Assembly: GCA_002322035.1 (NCBI GenBank)
Contig: DCNF01000019.1
Location: forward strand, 24,218-30,358
DNA length: 6,141 bases
Reading direction: 5' to 3'
DNA from: Geobacter sp. UBA1603
Lineage (GTDB): Bacteria; Desulfobacterota; Desulfuromonadia; Geobacterales; Pseudopelobacteraceae
This document shows positions 1 to 5,602 of this stretch, piece by piece. How positions within the stretch are numbered: the stretch's first letter is position 1; every line of letters starts with the position of its first letter. Both the position numbers and the translations under genes were made by a program. The notes under the pieces were generated by a model that was not told the DNA's origin, did not search any database, and saw nothing but the letters and a program-made list of their open reading frames with translations.

Positions 1-228
1 CCCGATGGAGTCAATATGTTCTCCACCTCGACTCGCAACTTCGATGACCGTATCGGTGATGGAGCCAAAGTATTCCTCGGTTCCGCCGAACTGGGTGCCG
101 TAGCAGCCGTGCTGGGCAAGCTGCCGACTCCGGCTGAATATCTGAAGATATACAAGGAGAAGATCGAGCCGAACAAGGACAAAATCTACAAATATCTGCA
201 GTTCGACGAAATGCCTGATTACAAGTAG
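1..228 (+). CDS. acnB: Aconitate hydratase B, C-terminal fragment (5' end outside window)
   Basis: This is the last 75 codons of a bifunctional aconitase B / 2-methylisocitrate dehydratase, the TCA-cycle enzyme that interconverts citrate and isocitrate in the cytoplasm using a [4Fe-4S] cluster. The reading frame is open from the first base and ends at TAG (226-228). The visible STSTRNFDDR segment (codons 8-17) matches the AcnB active-site loop; its two arginines, five residues apart, correspond to the substrate-binding arginines of E. coli AcnB (Arg791 and Arg796, from memory). The next stretch, with SAELGAVAAVLGKLPTPAEY, is the typical AcnB C-terminal end. The iron-sulfur cysteines lie upstream of the window. 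The protein stops shortly after the conserved KYLQFDEMPDYK-type end, without the extra tail of the E. coli enzyme. The internal ATG at position 16 is not the start. An intrinsic terminator 30 bp downstream closes the transcript. Confidence 0.93.
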   Translation, partial: PDGVNMFSTSTRNFDDRIGDGAKVFLGSAELGAVAAVLGKLPTPAEYLKIYKEKIEPNKDKIYKYLQFDEMPDYK

Positions 229-257
229 ATCGGTTGCACCATACCGAATCTCTATAG

Positions 258-290
258 ATTGCCCGTCGGCCTTGCCGGCGGGCAATTTTT
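258..290 (+). terminator. Intrinsic terminator of acnB
   Basis: A 13-bp stem (258-270 with 274-286, one G-U wobble, otherwise perfect) closes on a 3-base loop (CTT, 271-273) and is followed directly by a run of T (286-290). It lies 30 bp after the acnB stop, which is the classic layout of a Rho-independent terminator and separates acnB from the substrate-binding protein gene. Confidence 0.93.
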
Positions 291-295
291 CGTCC

Positions 296-324
296 TTGCA
301 AAATCTATAAAAAAATGTTTTAAA
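296..324 (+). promoter_or_regulatory. Possible sigma-70 promoter for the substrate-binding protein gene
   Basis: A TTGCAA hexamer (296-301) lies 17 bp from TTTAAA (319-324); each matches four of six consensus bases. The whole 300-360 region is extremely AT-rich (A and T tracts), so chance matches are likely. A second -10-like TATAAA at 352-357 has no convincing -35. A promoter must lie between the acnB terminator and the gene at 378, but the exact position is a guess. Confidence 0.3.
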
Positions 325-377
325 ACAAATAATTTTTATTTTATGAATCAATATAAAAACAGCGCGGAGAATGTAAA

Positions 378-1640
378 ATGAAGTTTAATTTTCTTAAATT
401 GCTGGTGGTGATGCTGCTGATTATTTCGGGCTCCGGCAGGGTTTATGCGCAGGAAATCATCAGGATCGGACTTAATTATCCTGAAACCGGACCATATGCC
501 AAGCAGGGTCTCGATCAGCGCCGTGCAGCCGACCTTGCCGTGGAAGAGATCAATGCGGCGGGCGGCATTCTTGGCAAAAGAATCCAACTCGTCTATCGGG
601 ATACCAAGTCCAACGCCAAAATTGCCAAGGCCAATGCCATCGACCTGTTTGACAAAGAAAAGGTGCCAATGATTTTCGGGGGATCATCGAGTGCGGTGGC
701 GATCGCAACCGGTGAGGTGGCACTTCAAAAGAACGGCCTTTTTTTCGGCACACTGACCTATTCGACAGAAACAACCGGAGAGTACGGGCACCGCCATATT
801 TTCCGGGAATGCTACGATGCCTATTCAGCCGGCAAGGTCCTGTCCGAATATCTCAAGAAGAATTTCAGCGGCCAGAAGTACTTTTACATAACCGCCAATT
901 ATACCTGGGGGTGGACGACAGAATCGACGCTGAGAAACTTCACGCATACCAAAGATCTTGCGGCCCATCCGGAAATACTGACAGAGCTTGGTACCAAGGA
1001 TTTTACGGCGGCGCTCAAGGAGGCCAAGCAGAGTGGGGCCACAGTTCTGGTATTGTCGTTGTTCGGGCGCGACATGGAGATTGCGGTTAAGCAGGCATAT
1101 GACATGGGGCTGAAAAACCGGATGCAGATAATCGTTCCGAGCCTGAATGATGATATGGCCCAGGGTGCGGGGCCGCAGGCCATGGAAGGAATCATCGGCA
1201 CGCTGCCGTGGATCTGGAATGTGCCGTTTATCTATAACTATCCCCGAGGGAAAGCATTTGTGGCCAGATTCGAATCAGCATTTGGCCGTTATCCGACGAC
1301 CTCCGGGGCTTCAGCTTATGTGATCATGCATGAGTACAAGGCGGCTGTCGAACGTGCCAAAACCTTCGAAACCAAGGCGGTCATCAAGGCACTGGAAGGA
1401 TACCGCTATACCGGACTCAAGGATGAGCAGCAGTGGCGCTCATGGGATCATCAGTCGATCCAGACTGTCTACGCGGTGAAGTGTAAATCCGCCGCAGACG
1501 TGGTAAAGAGCAAATACCAGCAGGACTATTTTACGATTATCAACGTCATGAAAGGCGAAGAAGCCGCTGTCGATTATGCTGAGTGGAAAGATATAAGGGA
1601 AATGGTTGGCATGAAGGAGGAGCTCGACGAATTCAAATAA
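378..1640 (+). CDS. Periplasmic substrate-binding protein, branched-chain amino acid / amide type (Peripla_BP_6), orphan
   Basis: The 420-residue protein is a secreted type I periplasmic binding protein of the LivJ/LivK/UrtA superfamily, which captures amino acids, amides or related small molecules for an ABC importer or a sensor. Residues 1-24 form a Sec signal peptide: MKFNF with Lys2 and Lys7, a hydrophobic core at 8-19, and a VYA|Q cleavage site after Ala24. The mature protein starts with the family strand IRIGLNYPETGPYA and then the AVEEINAAGGILGKRIQL helix and strand (about 54-71). Ligand-contact loops are expected around GGSSSA (101-106) and TYSTETTGE (127-135), by analogy with LivJ. 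The length is normal for the family. GGAG (366-369), eight bases before the ATG, supports the start. No permease or ATPase genes flank it: acnB with a terminator lies upstream and a convergent pilT downstream. The ligand cannot be predicted; residues such as the tryptophan-rich LPWIWNVP (276-283) are unlike plain LivJ. Confidence 0.88.
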   Translation: MKFNFLKLLVVMLLIISGSGRVYAQEIIRIGLNYPETGPYAKQGLDQRRAADLAVEEINAAGGILGKRIQLVYRDTKSNAKIAKANAIDLFDKEKVPMIFGGSSSAVAIATGEVALQKNGLFFGTLTYSTETTGEYGHRHIFRECYDAYSAGKVLSEYLKKNFSGQKYFYITANYTWGWTTESTLRNFTHTKDLAAHPEILTELGTKDFTAALKEAKQSGATVLVLSLFGRDMEIAVKQAYDMGLKNRMQIIVPSLNDDMAQGAGPQAMEGIIGTLPWIWNVPFIYNYPRGKAFVARFESAFGRYPTTSGASAYVIMHEYKAAVERAKTFETKAVIKALEGYRYTGLKDEQQWRSWDHQSIQTVYAVKCKSAADVVKSKYQQDYFTIINVMKGEEAAVDYAEWKDIREMVGMKEELDEFK

Positions 1641-1686
1641 CTCCCCAATATAGCCACTGATCTGTCCCGTTATCAGAAGCAGCGGG

Positions 1687-2757
1687 TCAGTTGTCGAACA
1701 TAAGCTTGCGTTCAAAATCCATGGAATGGGTCAGGCGCTTGGCATCTTCGATGTTGATCAGGTCCTGGCGGTAGAGCTGCAGAAGGTGCATGTCAAGGGT
1801 CTGCATCTGGTATTGGCTGGCGCCGTTTTCAATATGTTTTTCGATTTCGTCGAGGCGTCCTTCGCGGATACAGGCCTGGATAGTGGTGGTAGCACGCATG
1901 ATTTCAACTACCGGAAGCACATTCTCACCAGCCCGGTCCTTGACCAGGCGCAAGGAAACCGTGGCGACGAGGATGTCTGCCAGGCGCTGGCGGATAATCT
2001 CCTGGGCTTCGGGCGGGAAGTGCCCCACAACACGGTTGATGGTCGATACCGCACCTTGGGTGTGGAGGGTGGAGAAGACCAGGTGACCGGTTTCAGCCGC
2101 CTTGATGCAGGCATCGATGGTTTCGCTGTCGCGCATCTCTCCAACCATGATCACGTCCGGATCCATGCGCAGGCATGCCTTCAGGGCTGAATTGAAGCTA
2201 TCCGTATCGATTCCGACCTCACGCTGAATGATACAGCTTTTCTGTGAAGTGAATAAAAATTCTATTGGATCTTCGATTGTTATGATGTTGTAGCTGAACT
2301 GTTCATTGAGGAATCTAAGCATCGAGGCCAGCGTGGTTGATTTGCCGTTGCCGGTCGGGCCGGTTACCAGTACCAGGCCGTTGGGAGCCTGGGCGATTTC
2401 ACCCAGTACTGGTGGAAGATTCAGCTCATGAAATGTGCCGATATGCGGGGGGATGACACGCATGACTATCCCGAAATGCCCTTTCTGGCGAAAGATGCTG
2501 ACCCTGAAGCGACCACCGTTGGGCAGCGAATAGGAGGTGTCATGCTCCCGTATGTCCCGGGTCAGTTTCCGGCCGCTCTGCTCCAGCACCGTGGCGGCAA
2601 TAAACTCGGTATCTGGCGGGGTAAGATTGGCCATCTTGGCCCTGATTAAAACTCCTTTGCCGCGAAAAATAGGCGGGTTGTCAACTTCAAAGTGAAGATC
2701 GGAAACTCTTTTTTGAAATGCAATTTCGAGAATCTGGTGAAGAACGTTGGCGTCCAT
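1687..2757 (-). CDS. pilT: PilT-family type IV pilus retraction ATPase
   Basis: The 356-residue cytoplasmic hexameric ATPase is expected to depolymerise type IV pili, giving twitching motility, pilus retraction or DNA uptake. An N-terminal PAS-like domain (about 1-110, with SDLHFEVDNPP at 19-29) is followed by the RecA-like core. This core has Walker A GPTGNGKS (133-140, Lys139), Asp box ITIEDPIEF (159-167), Walker B DPDVIMVGEMRD (199-210, catalytic Glu207) and His box AETGHLVFSTLHT (221-233). All catalytic boxes are intact, and the size is normal for PilT (about 345-375). It lacks the N-terminal and zinc-binding extensions of PilB. Two deviations stand out: Asn138 replaces the usual Ser in Walker A, and the retraction-specific AIRNLIRE motif reads TIQACIRE (292-299). 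It could therefore be a PilU-like or specialised paralogue. AAGGA (complement of 2764-2768), six bases before the ATG, supports the start. It is the second gene after the PATAN protein gene, with a 63-bp gap. Confidence 0.93.
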   Translation of the reverse strand: MDANVLHQILEIAFQKRVSDLHFEVDNPPIFRGKGVLIRAKMANLTPPDTEFIAATVLEQSGRKLTRDIREHDTSYSLPNGGRFRVSIFRQKGHFGIVMRVIPPHIGTFHELNLPPVLGEIAQAPNGLVLVTGPTGNGKSTTLASMLRFLNEQFSYNIITIEDPIEFLFTSQKSCIIQREVGIDTDSFNSALKACLRMDPDVIMVGEMRDSETIDACIKAAETGHLVFSTLHTQGAVSTINRVVGHFPPEAQEIIRQRLADILVATVSLRLVKDRAGENVLPVVEIMRATTTIQACIREGRLDEIEKHIENGASQYQMQTLDMHLLQLYRQDLINIEDAKRLTHSMDFERKLMFDN

Positions 2758-2792
2758 GGCGTATCCTTGTGAAGGTAATTGGTTAATGTTTG

Positions 2793-2827
2793 AGCCCCAT
2801 ACGTTGTGCGTGGGGCTTTCTTATTTT
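2793..2827 (+). terminator. Intergenic hairpin between the PATAN gene and pilT, T-tract on the plus strand
   Basis: AGCCCCA (2793-2799) pairs perfectly with TGGGGCT (2811-2817) around an 11-base loop. On the plus strand it is followed by TTTCTTATTTT (2817-2827), as in an intrinsic terminator that would stop antisense transcription. On the minus strand, where both flanking genes are read, the hairpin is preceded by A-rich sequence and not followed by T's, so it should not block read-through into pilT. It may instead act as an mRNA stability or processing hairpin. Confidence 0.45.
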
Positions 2828-4596
2828 GACAGTTTTTCAAACCGCTTGCGAAATACGGCAAAGTCAAGCACCAGTCCGGCGTGGCGCGTCAGACTGTCCA
2901 TCAGTTCGGTCGGAACAGGCCGGCAGACCGACGTTCCAAAATCTCCGTAAATTATGGCAATTGTTGTGCCGAAACAGGTCACCGGCGCAAGCATGAAGCG
3001 ACTGTTCAGCGGCGCGCCGATCTCCTGGTACAGGCAGGTCGAGAGCAGGGTGTCAGCCGAGAGCCCGAAATGAAATTTAGCATGCTCAACACAGTCTTGA
3101 AAAATGGAGTGAATATCAAGCGGAATCTTGAACATCAGCGGCGGAGCCGGTGTTTCGATTGTCCCACCTTTGACCCCGATCCCTTTTTCGGCAATAAGTT
3201 CACCTTTGCCGACTACGAATGTCACGGCGCGGTCAAATATCGATGCGGCAAATTGCAGCAGTTCCAGAGCGACGTCGGGCGGCTCCGACACTTTGTCGAG
3301 GGCGGCTGATGCTTCGCTGAAACGGCGGATCGACTGACGCTCGAGGGCTGAAAACGAGGTGTTCAGGTATCCTCTCAGGACATTCAGTGATGAGATCAGG
3401 GCTTCGGCGGATAATTCTTCTGCCGGTTCAACTGACGGCATGGGTAAAACGGCCCGGACGCCGGCTTCGAGCATCGGCAGGGAAAGCCCCGCTACGCCGG
3501 GCGGCGGCACCAGCGGCAGGATTGTCAGGCTTGGATAGGCTCCCCGTTTTGCCCGAACCATATCGATCAACCGTGCGGCACTGTCATCCTGGCCGAGGCA
3601 GCCGGTCGCATCGACAATCAGGACCGGTAAGCTGTCACGGCAGATCGATTGTTCGATGATTACGTCAAGGCCGGGGTCCTCATCGGTGGTGACGACGAAA
3701 ATCCCATCGGCCCGGCAGGCTGTGGCAATAACATGCCTGATTATGGGTGCCGGGCTGTAGACGACGACTGCCGGTGCGGTACCGGGCAGAATCGGGCCGC
3801 GGGAGGGGGCAGGGGAGCTGTGTCTGGAGATGGCAGCAAGATGTTTAGAGAGTTTCATCACGTCTTCAGGAGGCATTCCTGGTGAATATTGTTCGATGAA
3901 AACCCGGTGCTCATCGGTCGGATCATGGTCGCGCAGCCCCATAAACACGTCCGGAATTTTCTTTTCCATGCTGTCAAGCATGTCCAGCCCGAGCAGATCA
4001 GCGGTAATTGCTGCTGGTGGCTCCTCCGGAGGGGCGCTTTCCTCGTCCTGGCCGAAAAACAGGTCCGTCAGGGTGCCGTCCCTCATCCGTTCGTCATAGA
4101 TCCTCAGGGCGTCCATCAGAATGCTCTGGGCATTCAGGTAGATCTCCTCTTTGAGCGTTTCCGGAAAGTAGCGGTACTCGTCGGAAACATCAACCATGGT
4201 GACATCCAGGTTGAAGGTTCCGCTGGTCCAGGTAAGGACCTCGACAATCGTCATTTCAATAAGTGTTTCGAGGCCCTTGTAGGCATCATCACGGTCAATC
4301 AGCCCCTGCTCGATCAGCGTGGCCACCAGGGGGCGCCGTTCAGGACCTGCCTGTTTCTGGAACTGCAGGGCCCGCTCCAGCTCTTCCGGGGTGATCGCCT
4401 TCATTTCCACCAGAATCTGGCCGATTCTGAGTTTGTTACTGTGGTGATTGGCGCTAACAAAATAGCCGTCATTGAATACCAGCTGGCTTTCACCTTTCGG
4501 CCCTTTCAGGAAAAGGGTTCCGGTTTTCCGGGTTGAGTGGAGCAGCTGGATGATATCGACAATCGGGAGGTGAGCAAGATCTCCGGAAAATGACAT
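2821..4596 (-). CDS. DUF4388 (PATAN) - degenerate receiver - GAF-like regulatory protein
   Basis: This is a 591-residue soluble protein with no signal peptide or membrane helices. Residues 1-170 are a PATAN/DUF4388 domain opening with MSFSGDLAHLPIVDIIQLL. It contains the TGTLFLKG and LVFNDGYFVSANH strands, an inserted pair of helical segments (56-110) and the closing strand LTWTSGTFNLD (121-131). An acidic, proline-rich linker follows (about 184-272). Residues about 274-405 look like a receiver domain that keeps Asp329 (LIVDATG) but lacks the acidic pair on strand 1 (VVVYSPAP) and has Met386 in place of the conserved Lys (LPMPS), so phosphorylation is unlikely. Residues about 413-591 resemble a GAF domain (TTIAIIYGDFG at 544-554 and a final amphipathic helix). 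The start at 4596 is chosen over the upstream ATG at 4656 because the domain begins there, AAAGGAC lies five bases upstream, and the extra 20 codons would cover the promoter. PATAN-CheY proteins in cyanobacteria contact pilus motors, so pilT control is inferred. Confidence 0.85.
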   Translation of the reverse strand: MSFSGDLAHLPIVDIIQLLHSTRKTGTLFLKGPKGESQLVFNDGYFVSANHHSNKLRIGQILVEMKAITPEELERALQFQKQAGPERRPLVATLIEQGLIDRDDAYKGLETLIEMTIVEVLTWTSGTFNLDVTMVDVSDEYRYFPETLKEEIYLNAQSILMDALRIYDERMRDGTLTDLFFGQDEESAPPEEPPAAITADLLGLDMLDSMEKKIPDVFMGLRDHDPTDEHRVFIEQYSPGMPPEDVMKLSKHLAAISRHSSPAPSRGPILPGTAPAVVVYSPAPIIRHVIATACRADGIFVVTTDEDPGLDVIIEQSICRDSLPVLIVDATGCLGQDDSAARLIDMVRAKRGAYPSLTILPLVPPPGVAGLSLPMLEAGVRAVLPMPSVEPAEELSAEALISSLNVLRGYLNTSFSALERQSIRRFSEASAALDKVSEPPDVALELLQFAASIFDRAVTFVVGKGELIAEKGIGVKGGTIETPAPPLMFKIPLDIHSIFQDCVEHAKFHFGLSADTLLSTCLYQEIGAPLNSRFMLAPVTCFGTTIAIIYGDFGTSVCRPVPTELMDSLTRHAGLVLDFAVFRKRFEKLSK

Positions 4597-4600
4597 GACT

Positions 4601-4607
4601 GTCCTTT
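4601..4607 (-). promoter_or_regulatory. Ribosome binding site fixing the start of the PATAN-domain gene
   Basis: The minus strand reads AAAGGAC here, with AGGA five bases before the ATG at 4596. The in-frame ATG at 4656 overlaps the predicted -35 hexamer and the loop of an inverted repeat, so the shorter 591-residue product is preferred over 611 residues. Confidence 0.75.
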
Positions 4608-4633
4608 CGAAACGACAGGTGCTTGGTGGGTGA

Positions 4634-4661
4634 ATAGTAGCATAATTGGGCTTCATTTCAA
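4634..4661 (-). promoter_or_regulatory. Predicted extended -10 sigma-70 promoter of the PATAN-pilT unit
   Basis: On the minus strand TTGAAA (complement of 4656-4661, five of six consensus bases) is separated by 16 bp from TACTAT (complement of 4634-4639, four of six). TGC directly precedes the -10, giving an extended -10 (TGn) element. Transcription would start near 4627, leaving about 30 untranslated bases before the ATG at 4596, with the ribosome site inside them. It would drive both the PATAN gene and, by read-through, pilT. Confidence 0.5.
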
Positions 4662-4668
4662 GCCCAAT
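4645..4668. repeat. Perfect 9-bp inverted repeat overlapping the PATAN gene promoter (operator-like)
   Basis: ATTGGGCTT (4645-4653) is exactly mirrored by AAGCCCAAT (4660-4668) around a 6-base spacer. No T-tract follows on either strand, so it is not a good terminator. It covers the predicted -35 hexamer and part of the spacer of the minus-strand promoter, a position where a dimeric repressor or activator would act. The binding protein is unknown. Confidence 0.6.
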
Positions 4669-4708
4669 ACGGGGCCTGTTACGCTCTGGATCCGTCTGCT
4701 GAATGTTC

Positions 4709-4737
4709 TTGCCATTTGACGGTGTGATTACTACACT
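4709..4737 (+). promoter_or_regulatory. Predicted sigma-70 promoter of the zinc-ribbon / ccsA genes
   Basis: TTGCCA (4709-4714, five of six consensus bases) and TACACT (4732-4737, four of six) are 17 bp apart. Transcription would begin near 4744, about 20 bases before the preferred ATG at 4764, with the AGGA ribosome site in between. It is oriented away from the minus-strand promoter in the same 167-bp divergent region. Confidence 0.5.
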
Positions 4738-4751
4738 GCCTCAAAAACTGC

Positions 4752-4755
4752 AGGA
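4752..4755 (+). promoter_or_regulatory. Ribosome binding site deciding the zinc-ribbon gene start
   Basis: AGGA (4752-4755) lies eight bases before the ATG at 4764 but overlaps the ATG at 4755. It can therefore serve only the later start, which also places the first cysteine pair at residues 5 and 8, as is usual for MJ0042-type zinc ribbons. Confidence 0.65.
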
Positions 4756-4763
4756 TGAGCCCG

Positions 4764-5600
4764 ATGAAGATAACCTGTCCCCAGTGCAATGCCAGCGGTA
4801 CGCTGCCAGATCATGAAATTCCCGCTGAAGGCCGTTTTTTGAACTGTCCACGCTGCAAGTACGGCTTTACCGTGAACCGTCCGAAACCGTCCGGCGACGC
4901 CTATCTGGTCGACACCTGCCCGGCCTGCTATTTCAGCACGTTCGGGGATGAGCGTTTTGAAACCTGCCCAAAATGCGGGGTGACGGTTAAAGCGTTTGTC
5001 GCCCGTCAACGGGATGAACAGCAGCGGCAGAAAGAACAGGAGCTCTTGACACGAAAATTCAGCCGTGATGACCAGCCAGCCGAGCCTTTGCCCGATACGC
5101 GGCCGATGGCAGATATGATCGATTCACTGCAGCCGGTGACCATGATCGGCTGGGGAGTGGCGCTTGTGGCTTCTGTTGGCTTTGCCTTTGGCCTGTGGGG
5201 ACTTCTGGATTATTACGGCACTGATATTCGTGCCCAGCTTTCCGCTCAACGGGATGAAGATGTGTCGGCCGTGCATGTTTTCCTCAATTACGGTCTGATG
5301 CCTTGGATTGAAACGCTTTTCGGCGGAGCCGGCCTGGGTGTTTCTGTCATGTTTCTGAAGCGTCGCACCGCGGGGCGTATTTTTCTATCGCGGCTCCTTA
5401 AGTGCCTGATGGGCTTTATCCCGATCTACCAGATTGTTTCCTTCGTGAACTGGATTCGTGAACCGGTGCCCCACTCTGTCTCCGGTTATCTTGTGGAGAT
5501 TTTCAGTATTCTGTTTGTCGCCACACTGCTGATTATCCCGCTTTATCTGCTGGACAGGTTTCTTGACGAGCGGCGGATTCGCTCGGTTGTCAACCAGTGA
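4764..5600 (+). CDS. Double zinc-ribbon (MJ0042-type) membrane protein of unknown function
   Basis: This is a 278-residue protein from the preferred ATG (281 if the ATG at 4755 were used). The N-terminus holds two CxxC/CxxC zinc ribbons: Cys5/Cys8 with Cys28/Cys31, where the first half (KITCPQCNASGTLPDHEIP) is the MJ0042-family signature, and Cys52/Cys55 with Cys68/Cys71. A charged, glutamine-rich segment (about 80-100, RQRDEQQRQKEQE) and a proline-rich linker follow. Four hydrophobic stretches then suggest membrane helices at about 125-149, 173-198, 209-230 and 241-263, ending in a basic cytoplasmic-looking tail. There is no signal peptide, so the ribbons most likely face the cytoplasm. The stop is two bases before the ccsA-like ATG, and overlaps a GTG alternative, implying one transcript and coupled translation. 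No enzyme motif is visible. A role in cytochrome or haem assembly, or in metal handling, is suggested only by the neighbour. Confidence 0.8.
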   Translation: MKITCPQCNASGTLPDHEIPAEGRFLNCPRCKYGFTVNRPKPSGDAYLVDTCPACYFSTFGDERFETCPKCGVTVKAFVARQRDEQQRQKEQELLTRKFSRDDQPAEPLPDTRPMADMIDSLQPVTMIGWGVALVASVGFAFGLWGLLDYYGTDIRAQLSAQRDEDVSAVHVFLNYGLMPWIETLFGGAGLGVSVMFLKRRTAGRIFLSRLLKCLMGFIPIYQIVSFVNWIREPVPHSVSGYLVEIFSILFVATLLIIPLYLLDRFLDERRIRSVVNQ

Positions 5601-5602
5601 GC

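Noticed and set aside
281..300. Possible sigma-54 promoter (GGCA ... TTGCA) before the substrate-binding protein gene.
   Set aside because: The GG and GC dinucleotides are 17 bases apart instead of the required 12, and the GG belongs to the terminator stem.
1662..1690. Possible terminator between the convergent stops: CTGTCCCG pairing with CGGGTCAG.
   Set aside because: The stem has a T-T mismatch, a 13-base loop and no T-tract on either strand, and it overlaps the pilT stop codon. It is too weak to call.
1726..2190. Plus-strand open frame (154 codons) opposite pilT.
   Set aside because: It lies antisense to the conserved ATPase core and mirrors it. There is no ribosome site or family resemblance.
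3889..4536. Long plus-strand open frame (215 codons) opposite the PATAN gene.
   Set aside because: It is antisense to a well-supported coding region and its translation has no recognisable domain and an unnatural composition. It is a shadow frame.
4597..4656. N-terminal extension of the PATAN protein from the ATG at 4656.
   Set aside because: The 20 extra residues precede the conserved MSFSGDL domain start, there is no suitable ribosome site, and the ATG lies inside the predicted -35 and inverted-repeat loop.
5006..5258. 13-base direct repeat TCAACGGGATGAA at 5006-5018 and 5246-5258.
   Set aside because: Both copies are in frame in the zinc-ribbon gene and encode QRDE. There are only two copies with no further structure, so coincidence or codon preference explains it.
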